This document shows, piece by piece, positions 9,062 to 18,000 of a DNA stretch of 64,000 nucleotides (the first letter of the stretch is position 1; every line of letters begins with the position of its first letter). The notes beneath the pieces are model-generated. The model searched no databases. It was not told where the DNA came from and saw only the letters and a program-made list of their open reading frames with translations. The position numbers and the translations under genes were made by a program. This DNA is from Paraburkholderia sediminicola (GTDB lineage: Bacteria; Pseudomonadota; Gammaproteobacteria; Burkholderiales; Burkholderiaceae). The stretch is from positions 124,001-188,000 of the forward strand of contig NZ_CADIKC010000002.1 in the NCBI RefSeq assembly GCF_902859805.1, written 5' to 3'.

Positions 9062-11262
9062 GCACGCCCCAGTCGCAGGACATCGAGGCCGGCGAACCGT
9101 CGCGGCTCGAACGCATCGTCGACGCGCGCTTCTGGAACAGCCGGATCGTGACGGGTCTGGTCACGCTGTTCGCGCTGATGATGCTGTACTTCGTCTTCAC
9201 GGTGCCGCTCGCGTTCTACGAGCAACTGACCTTCGCGACCTGCTGCTTCGTCACGGCGCTGCTGTTCCGCCGCCTGCAAGGCCGTTACGCGACGATGGTG
9301 ATGATCATGCTCTCGGTGGTCACGTCGGGCCGCTATATGTACTGGCGGCTCACCTCGACGACTTACTGGGAACATCCGCTCGACGCCGCGTGGGGCCTGC
9401 TGCTGGTGTCGGCCGAAGTCTATTCGACCATCGTGCTGATGCTCGGGTACTTCCAGACTGCCTGGCCGCTCAAGCGTACGCCGATGCCGCTGCCCGCCTC
9501 GCGTAACCTGTGGCCGACCGTCGACGTCTTCATCCCGACCTACAACGAGCCGCTCGCGGTGGTGAAGCCGACCATCTACGCCGCGCTCGCGCTCGACTAT
9601 CCGGCCGACAAGATCGCGATCCACGTACTCGACGACGGCCGCCGTCCCGAGTTCAAGGCGTTCTGCGAGGAAGTCGGCGTCAACTGGACGATCCGCACGC
9701 ACAACCGCCACGCGAAGGCCGGCAACATCAATGAAGCCCTGAAGATCACCCAGGGCGAGTACCTCGCGATCTTCGACTGCGATCACATTCCGACCCGCTC
9801 GTTCCTGCAGATCGGCCTCGGCTGGTTCCTGCGCGACAAGCTGCTGTCGATGCTGCAAACGCCGCACCACTTCTTCTCCGCCGATCCGTTCGAACGCAAT
9901 CTCGGCACCTTCCGCAAAGTGCCGAACGAAGGCGAACTGTTTTACGGCCTCGTGCAGGACGGCAACGATCTGTGGAATGCGACCTTCTTCTGCGGCTCAT
10001 GCGCGTTGCTGCGCCGGACCATGGTCGAAGAGATCGGCGGCATCGCGGTCGAAACGGTGACTGAAGACGCGCACACCGCGTTGAAGCTGCACCGTCTCGG
10101 CTACACCACCGCGTATCTGGCGATCCCGCAGGCGGCGGGGCTCGCCACAGAAAGTCTCTCCGGCCACATCGGCCAGCGGATTCGCTGGGCGCGCGGCATG
10201 ACGCAGATTTTCCGGATCGACAATCCGCTGACCGGCAAGGGTCTGAAAATCGGCCAGCGGCTCTGCTATCTGAACGCGATGATGCACTTCTTCTACGGCA
10301 TCCCGCGTCTGGTGTTCCTCACGGCGCCGCTGTCGTATCTGTTCTTCGGCGCGCACGTGATCGAGGCCGCCGCCAGCACGATCGCGATCTACGCACTGCC
10401 GCACATGATGCATGCGAGCATCACCAACTCGCGGATGCAGCGCTCGTTCCGCCATTCGTTCTGGGCCGAAGTTTACGAATCGGTGCTGGCGTCGTACATT
10501 ACCGCGCCGACGCTGCTCGCGCTGATCAACCCGAAGCTCGGCAAGTTCAACGTGACGGCCAAGGGCGGTCAGATCGAGAAGAACTACTTCGACTGGGCGA
10601 TCTCGCGGCCGTACCTGTTCCTGCTGTTGCTGAACCTGATCGGCTTCGTGGTCGGCATCGTGCATATCTATCTGAACTGGCACATTCGCAGCGTGGTGCA
10701 AACGACCATCCTGAACCTCGGCTGGACCACCTACAACATGCTGATTCTCGGCGCGAGCGTGGCCGCGGCCAGCGAACGCCGGCAAATTCGCGCGGTGCAC
10801 CGCGTGGCGATGACCATGCCGGTAATGCTGAAGTTCTCGACCGGCCGCACGCTCGCCTGCGAGACCATCGACTACTCGGAAGGCGGCGTCGGCGTGGCGC
10901 TGCCCGCCAAGATAGAAGTGCCGATGCACGAAAGCGTGACCGTATCGCTGTTTCGCGGTGACGAGGAATACGCCTTCCCGGCCACCGTCGGTTTCACGGA
11001 GCCGGGCCGCGTGGGCCTGCGCTTCTCGGCGATGACACGCGAACAGGAATACGAGTTCGTCAAGACCACGTTCGCGCGCGCCGACGCCTGGACCGGCTGG
11101 GCCGAAGGGCGTCAACAGGACACGCCGCTGCGCGGTCTGACGCACGTGCTGACGGTCGGCGCACGCGGCATCGTGGGGCTCTTCGAGCATCTCTATGCCG
11201 ACCTTCGAAGCTCGATGAAAAGCCGTCCGGTGGACGTCAAGAAGCTAAAAACCAAAGACTGA
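9058..11262 (+). CDS. bcsA: cellulose synthase catalytic subunit (UDP-forming)
   Basis: 734-residue inner-membrane glycosyltransferase family 2 synthase that polymerises UDP-glucose into beta-1,4-glucan and extrudes it. N-terminal membrane helices precede the catalytic loop motifs: DVFIPTYNEP (156-165), LDDG (191-194), DCD metal/UDP site (240-242), FFCGSCA (310-316), TED general base (335-337) and QRIRW (373-377). Further membrane helices follow. A PilZ c-di-GMP domain comes next, with RRQIR near 574 and DYSEGG near 604, so activity should require c-di-GMP, consistent with the flanking GGDEF genes. The start at 9058 overlaps the bcsQ stop; bcsB begins 3 bases after its stop. Confidence 0.97.
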   Translation: MSTPQSQDIEAGEPSRLERIVDARFWNSRIVTGLVTLFALMMLYFVFTVPLAFYEQLTFATCCFVTALLFRRLQGRYATMVMIMLSVVTSGRYMYWRLTSTTYWEHPLDAAWGLLLVSAEVYSTIVLMLGYFQTAWPLKRTPMPLPASRNLWPTVDVFIPTYNEPLAVVKPTIYAALALDYPADKIAIHVLDDGRRPEFKAFCEEVGVNWTIRTHNRHAKAGNINEALKITQGEYLAIFDCDHIPTRSFLQIGLGWFLRDKLLSMLQTPHHFFSADPFERNLGTFRKVPNEGELFYGLVQDGNDLWNATFFCGSCALLRRTMVEEIGGIAVETVTEDAHTALKLHRLGYTTAYLAIPQAAGLATESLSGHIGQRIRWARGMTQIFRIDNPLTGKGLKIGQRLCYLNAMMHFFYGIPRLVFLTAPLSYLFFGAHVIEAAASTIAIYALPHMMHASITNSRMQRSFRHSFWAEVYESVLASYITAPTLLALINPKLGKFNVTAKGGQIEKNYFDWAISRPYLFLLLLNLIGFVVGIVHIYLNWHIRSVVQTTILNLGWTTYNMLILGASVAAASERRQIRAVHRVAMTMPVMLKFSTGRTLACETIDYSEGGVGVALPAKIEVPMHESVTVSLFRGDEEYAFPATVGFTEPGRVGLRFSAMTREQEYEFVKTTFARADAWTGWAEGRQQDTPLRGLTHVLTVGARGIVGLFEHLYADLRSSMKSRPVDVKKLKTKD

Positions 11263-11265
11263 TCT

Positions 11266-13827
11266 ATGGGCAACAGGATGGCGAAGGGACACGTCGAACG
11301 CTCGAATCACGAGCGCACTGGAATGGAAGTGGAGGCGCGTCTGTCTGGACGGCCCCACTCAAAACGACTGATGCGCGGGCTTGCCTGCTGGCTCGCGTTG
11401 CAAACCGCGTTGGCGGCGCCGCTGGCTTCGGCGGCTGAGGTGGCTGCAGCGGCCATGAGCGGCGCGAGCGCCTCGCAAGCGTCGCCGGCGGCCGGCGCCT
11501 CTGGCGCGCCGGCTGCGCGCGTCGCCACCGGTGTGGGCAGTGTGCCCGCGCCGAGTGCGGCCGTCCTCTACGATCCGAACGCGCTCGCGCAGGCGCAACT
11601 GGCCACGCCCACGCCGGCGCTCGCTGCTTCGTCGGTGAAAGCCTTGGGGATCAAAACGCCGACCACCGCCGAACCGGGCACACTGGTGCCGGGCGGCCGC
11701 CGTCAAACGCTCACATTCGCCGACCTCGGCGCGCGCGACCCGCTGCAACTGCGCGGCACCGACGGCCAGAACGGCGTCGCATTCTCCGTGCGCGGCGACG
11801 AAGTGGTGACCGGCGCGATCCTGCATCTGGTCTACAGCTACTCGCCCGCGCTGCTCGCGAATATTTCCCAGCTGAAAGTGCTGGTGAACGGCGAAGTCGC
11901 CGCGACCCTGCCGGTGCCGCACGAACAGGCCGGCATGCTGGTGGCGCGCGACGTCTCGATCGATCCGCGCTTCATCACCGAATTCAACCATCTGAACGTG
12001 CAGTTGATCGGCCACTACACGACGAGTTGCGAGGACCCGGCGAATTCGTCGTTATGGGCCACCGTCAGCAACGCGAGTTCGCTCGATCTGACCTACGCGT
12101 CGCTTGCCAGCAAGCCGGATCTCGCCGCCCTGCCGCAGCCGTTCTTCGACCGCCGCGACGTGCGCCGTCTCGAGCTGCCGTTCGTGTTCCCGCAAAAGCC
12201 CGGCGCCGCGACGCTCGAAGCGGGCGGCATCGTCGCATCGTGGTTCGGCGCGCTCGCCGGCTATCGCGGCGCGGTGTTTCCGGCGCAACTGGATAACGCG
12301 CCGCTGTCGGGTAACGCGGTGGTGTTCGCGACAGACGACCAGCGCCCGGCCGGCGTAACGATTCCGGCGATTTCCGGCCCGACTATCGCGGTGGTGGATC
12401 GCGAAGCGCCGGCGCGCGGCAAGCTGCTGCTCGTGCTCGGCCGCACCGAGGCCGAACTGAAAACCGCTGCCAAAGCGCTCGGCATCGGCCAGAACACGCT
12501 CACCGGCCCGAGCGCGACGATCACGCAATTGAACGAACTCATGCAGCGCGCGCCGTACGACGCGCCAAACTGGCTGCCGACCAACCGTCCGGTGCGTTTC
12601 GGCGAACTCGCCGACCCGCGCGACCTGACGGTGTCCGGCTATGACGCCGACGCCGTGCGCGTCAATCTGCGCGTGCCGCCCGATCTGTTCATGTGGCACA
12701 CCAAAGGCGCGCCGATCGATCTGCGCTACCGCTATACGGTGCGTCCGCTGCGGGACCGTTCGTCGCTGAACGTCAGCGTCAATGACGGCTTCGTGCAGGC
12801 GCTGCCGATTCCGGCCGAGTCGGCGTCGGTGTTCGAGTTGGGCCATTACTTCGAGCGCGTGTTGCCGGACAAGACCGCCGAAGCGCGTCGCACCGTGCAC
12901 ATTCCACCGCTGCTGCTGACGCCGCGCGCGCAGGTGCGCCTGCATTTCTTCTACGACATTCCGAACACCGGCGAATGCCACGGCCGTCTGCTGGAAAACG
13001 TGGTCGGCGCCATCGATCCGAACTCGACCATCGACCTCTCGTCGTTCCCGCATTACATGGCGCTGCCCGATCTCGCGGCCTTCGCCAACAGCGGCTTCCC
13101 GTTCACGCGGATGGCCGATCTCTCCGAGACCGCGGTGGTCCTGCCGAACGAGGCCGATTCGAGCGACTACAGCCTGTTTCTGCTGACCATGGGCCGCATG
13201 GGCGCATCGACGGGTTATCCGGTGAATGGCGTCACCGTCGGCACGGCTGACGATGTCGACAAGTACGCCAACAAGGACCTGCTGATTTTCGGCGCGCCGG
13301 GCAAGCAACCGCTGCTGCAACGCTGGGCCAAGTCGATGCCCTTCTCCAGCGACGGCGATTCGCGCACCTTCGCGCTCTCGGACATCGTCTTCAAACTCGA
13401 GGACTGGTGGCATGGCGAGCGCGGTGTCGAACGCTCGCCGGCACGCGCCGATCTGACGCTCGTGAGTTCGAACGGCGACGCGCTGCTGACCGGTTTCGAA
13501 TCGCCGCTGCAGAAGAACCGCAGCGCCGTCGCGCTGGTGAGCGCGGCCGGCCAGTCGGACGCCGATCTGTCCGCCGCCCTGCTCGACGCCGACGTGCTGC
13601 AGGAAATTCAAGGCGCGATGGCCGTGGTCCACGGCCGCACCGTCACCATCACGTCGAACGGCGAAGCGTACTATGTCGGCCATTTGTCGCCGCAGGAGTA
13701 TCTGCGCTGGGCGCTGTCGTCGCATCCGCTGTTGCTGATGCTGGGCGGCGTGCTCGCCGCGCTGATCATCGCCGGCCTGTTCTACCGGACGCTGCGCTCG
13801 ATCGCCGCGCGCCGCCTAAAGGACTGA
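11266..13827 (+). CDS. bcsB: cellulose synthase periplasmic subunit BcsB
   Basis: An 853-residue periplasmic partner of BcsA that is anchored by one C-terminal membrane helix (LLLMLGGVLAALIIAGLFY) and carries the glucan across the periplasm. The N-terminal secretion signal is the hydrophobic stretch LACWLALQTALAAPLASA near residues 38-56, followed by an Ala/Ser-rich spacer. Residues after about 140 contain the alternating carbohydrate-binding and flavodoxin-like domains of the family. The start is uncertain: 11266 gives the longest frame, but ATGs at 11323 and 11371 would put the signal closer to the N-terminus. The gene lies between bcsA and bcsZ. Confidence 0.94.
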   Translation: MGNRMAKGHVERSNHERTGMEVEARLSGRPHSKRLMRGLACWLALQTALAAPLASAAEVAAAAMSGASASQASPAAGASGAPAARVATGVGSVPAPSAAVLYDPNALAQAQLATPTPALAASSVKALGIKTPTTAEPGTLVPGGRRQTLTFADLGARDPLQLRGTDGQNGVAFSVRGDEVVTGAILHLVYSYSPALLANISQLKVLVNGEVAATLPVPHEQAGMLVARDVSIDPRFITEFNHLNVQLIGHYTTSCEDPANSSLWATVSNASSLDLTYASLASKPDLAALPQPFFDRRDVRRLELPFVFPQKPGAATLEAGGIVASWFGALAGYRGAVFPAQLDNAPLSGNAVVFATDDQRPAGVTIPAISGPTIAVVDREAPARGKLLLVLGRTEAELKTAAKALGIGQNTLTGPSATITQLNELMQRAPYDAPNWLPTNRPVRFGELADPRDLTVSGYDADAVRVNLRVPPDLFMWHTKGAPIDLRYRYTVRPLRDRSSLNVSVNDGFVQALPIPAESASVFELGHYFERVLPDKTAEARRTVHIPPLLLTPRAQVRLHFFYDIPNTGECHGRLLENVVGAIDPNSTIDLSSFPHYMALPDLAAFANSGFPFTRMADLSETAVVLPNEADSSDYSLFLLTMGRMGASTGYPVNGVTVGTADDVDKYANKDLLIFGAPGKQPLLQRWAKSMPFSSDGDSRTFALSDIVFKLEDWWHGERGVERSPARADLTLVSSNGDALLTGFESPLQKNRSAVALVSAAGQSDADLSAALLDADVLQEIQGAMAVVHGRTVTITSNGEAYYVGHLSPQEYLRWALSSHPLLLMLGGVLAALIIAGLFYRTLRSIAARRLKD

Positions 13828-13837
13828 TAGGACTGAT

Positions 13838-15058
13838 ATGCGGGTTCGAAACAACAAGACACGCGTGGCGCTGACGCTCGGGCTCGGCTTTGGCCTTGTC
13901 CTTGCGGCGGCCACGTGTTTTGCCACGGGTTTTACAAGCCTCACGAAGGTGGCCCAGACCACTTCGGCGCCCGGCCAAACGGGTCCGTGCAATACGGACT
14001 GGCCGGCGTACCGCATTTTCGTCGAACATTTCGTGCAGGCCGATGGCCGCGTAATCGACTACTCCTCGCCGCAGCTCAAGACCACTTCCGAAGGCCAGTC
14101 ATACGGCCTGTTCTTCGCGCTGGTCGCGAACGACCGCGCAACCTTTGACCGGCTCCTGAACTGGACGCGCACCAACCTCGCGGGCAATCAGTTCGATCCG
14201 CAAAACGTGCGGCTGCCGTCGTGGCTCTGGGGCAAGAAACCGGATGGCTCGTTCGGCGTGCTCGATCCGAATTCCGCCTCCGACTCCGACCTGTGGATCG
14301 CTTACGATCTGCTGCAAGCCGGCCGTCTGTGGCATGAGGCGAGTTATACGCAACTCGGCGAGGCGCTCGCCGCACAAATTGCACGCCAGGAAATGACCAC
14401 GCTGCCGGGCGTCGGCCCGATGCTGCTGCCCGGTCCGCAAGGCTTCAAAAATGGTGGTGTGACGCGCCTGAATCCGAGCTACCTGCCCTTGCCGGTGCTG
14501 CGCGCGCTCGCCAAAGACATGCCGAACGGTCCATGGACCAGGCTCGCCGACAGCGCCTACAAGCTGATCAAGACCACCGCGCCGCAAGGCTTCGCGCCCG
14601 ACTGGGCGGCGTGGCAGAACGGCCAGTTCGTGGTCGATCCGAAAGAAGGCGACACCGGCAGCTATGACGCGATCCGTGTCTATCTGTGGGCCGGGCTCAC
14701 CTCGCCCGCCGATCCGCTCGCCAAACCCTGGCTCGCGGCGCTCGGCGGCATGCGTGCGAAGGTTGCGCAAAGCGGCATTCCGCCCGAGAAGGTATCGTCG
14801 ACTACCGGTACGGCGAGCGGCGAAGGACCGTTGAGCTACTGGGGCGCCCTCGCGCCGTACTTCAAGGCGCTCGACGACGAGCGTGGCCTCGGTCTCGCGC
14901 GCACCCATCTCGCCGTGCTCGACACCAATGTGCCGGGCCGCGAACCTGTTTATTACGATCGTGTGCTGGGCTTGTTCGGCACCGGATTCATCGACGGCCG
15001 CTATCGTTTCGACGAAGCCGGCCGTCTCGTGCCGAGTTGGAGAAATGCATGCGATTGA
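13838..15058 (+). CDS. bcsZ: periplasmic endo-1,4-beta-glucanase (GH8)
   Basis: 406-residue glycoside hydrolase family 8 cellulase of cellulose operons, exported by an N-terminal signal (VALTLGLGFGLVLAAATCFATG). The catalytic acid is the Glu of TTSEGQSYG, the conserved Asp region is NSASDSDLWIAYDL, and a further Asp lies in SYDAIRVYLW. It is thought to trim misfolded glucan in the periplasm and is needed for full cellulose output in several species. It begins 10 bases after bcsB and overlaps the start of bcsC by 10 bases. Confidence 0.95.
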   Translation: MRVRNNKTRVALTLGLGFGLVLAAATCFATGFTSLTKVAQTTSAPGQTGPCNTDWPAYRIFVEHFVQADGRVIDYSSPQLKTTSEGQSYGLFFALVANDRATFDRLLNWTRTNLAGNQFDPQNVRLPSWLWGKKPDGSFGVLDPNSASDSDLWIAYDLLQAGRLWHEASYTQLGEALAAQIARQEMTTLPGVGPMLLPGPQGFKNGGVTRLNPSYLPLPVLRALAKDMPNGPWTRLADSAYKLIKTTAPQGFAPDWAAWQNGQFVVDPKEGDTGSYDAIRVYLWAGLTSPADPLAKPWLAALGGMRAKVAQSGIPPEKVSSTTGTASGEGPLSYWGALAPYFKALDDERGLGLARTHLAVLDTNVPGREPVYYDRVLGLFGTGFIDGRYRFDEAGRLVPSWRNACD

Positions 15059-18000
15059 GCGCCCTCGCGTTTTCATTGCGGTTCGCGCTGAGCGTCACGG
15101 CCGTCTGCTGCGTGGCGATGGCTTCGCCTGACGCATTGGCGCAGGCGTCGAAAGACCCCTTGAACGTGCTGATCGATCAGGGCAAGTACTGGCAATCGCA
15201 TCATCGCGGCGACCTCGCCGAGCAGGCGTGGCAGAAAGTCTTGCGCATCGATCCGAAGCAACCCGATGCGCTTTACGGCATGGGCATGGTGCTCGCCGAC
15301 CGCAAGGACGGCGCCGGCGCGCAGCAATATCTGGCGCGTCTGAAAGCGGTCGCGCCCAACTATCCGAACCTCGACGAACTGGGCCGCCGCCTCGGCGAAT
15401 CGAGCCTGCGTGACCAGACTGTCAATGACGCGCGGCGGCTCGCGCAAAGCGGTCAAAGCGCGAGCGCGGTAGAGGAGTATCAGCGCGCGCTGAACGGCAA
15501 GCCGGCCACGCCTGCGCTGCAACTCGAGTACTACCAGGCGCTCTCCGCCACGCCGCAAGGCTGGGACCAGGCGCGCCGCGGCCTCGAACAACTCGCACGC
15601 GACAACCCCGACGACCCGCGCTACGCCCTCGCCTACGCACAGCATCTGACGTATCGCGATACGACGCGCCGCGACGGTATCGCGCGGCTGCAGAAGCTGG
15701 CCGGCGACAGCACCGTGGGCGCTTCGGCGAAAAAGAGCTGGCGGCAGGCGTTGCTGTGGCTCGACGCACGGCCCTCCGACGCCGCGCTGTACGAAGCGTA
15801 TCTGCAAGGTGCAACCGATGACGCGGCGGTCAAGGCGCGCTTCGAGTCGATGGTTCAGCAGGACAAGGTAGCCCGCGATCGCGCCCAGGAAAATGCCGCC
15901 GTCGACGCTCGCGGCCGCACCATCGCCGACGGTTTCGCCGCGCTCGATCGCGGCGACCTCGGCACGGCACGCGCGAAGTTTTCGTCAGTACTGGCGAATA
16001 GTCCGAACGACACCGACGCGCTCGGCGGCATGGGTATCGCCGCGTTGAAGCAGGAAAAATTCGCCGAAGCCCGCAACTATCTGGAACGCGCGTCGCGCAC
16101 CGGCAATCCGGCGCGCTGGAAAACCGCGCTCGATAGCGCGACCTACTGGACCTATACCAGCGACGCCATCGGCGCGCGCAGCAACGGTGAGTTCGCGAAG
16201 GCGAAGTCGCTGTTTGAACGCGCGATCGCGCTGAATCCGTCCGATGTCACCGCGCAGGTGCTGCTCGGCGAAATGCTGCTCACGAACGGCGACCCGGTCG
16301 GCGCGGAACAGGCCTACCGGATGGCGCTGCGCCGCCAGGCCGACAATCCCGATGCGATTCGCGGCCTCGTCGGTTCGCTCGCCGCGCAAGGCCGTGGCGA
16401 CGAAGCGCTGCAATTCGCCAATCAACTGAACAGCGAACAACAATCGAAGGCCGGCGGCATCAACCGTCTGCGTGGCGAAGCGCAGGCCGCGCAGGCACGC
16501 GCGGCCGAAGCGCGCGGCGATCTCGGCAGCGCACGCAGCCTGTTCGAAGACGCCCTGCTGAACGATCCTGACGATCCCTGGCTGCGCCTCGACCTCGCGC
16601 GTATTTACGTGCGCCAGGGCGCGGTTGCGAATGCCCGCAGCATGATGGACGGACTGCTCGCGGCGCATCCCGACATGACCGACGCGCTCTACGCGAGCGC
16701 CTTGCTCTCCGCGGAAACGCAGGACTGGACGGCCGGTCTCGCACAACTCGAACGGATTCCGGCCGCCCAACGCACCGATGCGATGACGACCTTGCAGCAT
16801 CGCCTGTGGGTGCATCAGCAGGCCGACCTCGCGACGCGGATGGCGCGCAACGGTCAGTCGCAACAGGCGCTGGCAACATTGCGCGCCGCCGAACCGGTTG
16901 CCGGCAACAATCCCGAACTGATCGGCGTGATCGCTGCCGCGTATCAACAGGCGGGCGATCCGAATCGCGCATTGGGCCTCGTGCGCAGCGCGATGAACGC
17001 GGCGCCTGGCAACACCGATTTGCTGCTGCAATACGCGGGCATTCTGTCCGCCACGCAGCAGGAAGCCGAACTCGGCATGGTGATGCGGCGCCTCGCTTCG
17101 ATGCAGTTGACGCCGCAGCAGCGCACGGATTTTGGCAACCTGAATCTGGGGATCGTCATCAAGCAATGCGACGCGGTGCGTCAGCGCGGCGATCTCGCCA
17201 GCGCCTACGACGTAATCGCGCCGTGGCTCGCGGCGATGCCCGACAATCCCGATCTGCAAGCCGCCCTCGGCCGCCTCTATTCGAGCGCTGGCGACGACCG
17301 CAACGCGCTCGCCAGCTATCGTGTCGCGTTGCAGCGCAAGCCCGACGACCTGAACCTGCTTCAAGCGACGATCTCCGCGGCATCTGGTGCGAAACAGTTC
17401 AGCTATGCCGAATCGCTCGCCAAGCAGGCGCTTGCCGCCGCGCCGAGCGACCCCGGCGTGCTGGCGACGGTCGGCCGCATGTATCGCGCCGAAGGCAAGC
17501 TGTCGCTCGCGTCGACTTATCTGCAACGCTCGCTGATCGCCGCCAATACACCGCTGATGGCCAACGGGCCGCGCGCCAATGCGCCGAGCAACGTGCCGCG
17601 TGGCTGGGAAGTCGCGATGCGCCGGATCGGCGCGACGCCGCTGCCGGGCACCAATCCCTTCGAAGGTAAAACCGCAACGATCTCGCCGACCGACGCCGAC
17701 AACGCCGCGCTTGCAGGCGGCGGCTCCAATGCCGCGCGTGCATCGCTCCCGTACTCGCAGTCCTCCTTGCCGTCCCAGACCGTGCCGAACTATCCGCCGC
17801 CCTCGCAGCCCGCGCCGTACGTTGCGCCCTATACGGCGCCTGCACAGCCGTATGCGCCGAACGCCGCGCCCACCGCCGTTCCCTATAACGCGCCACGTCC
17901 CGGCACCAACGCGGATGGCTACGGCCAGGAGACCAACGGCTCGAGCCAGTCCGGCGCGCCGTTGCAGCCGTACCCTGGGCAAGGCCAGGCGCAGATGCAG

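Noticed and set aside
12052-13725. 557-codon open frame antisense to bcsB
   Set aside because: Shadow of bcsB: the translation is Arg/His/Gln-rich without any family feature, while bcsB has clear homology features.
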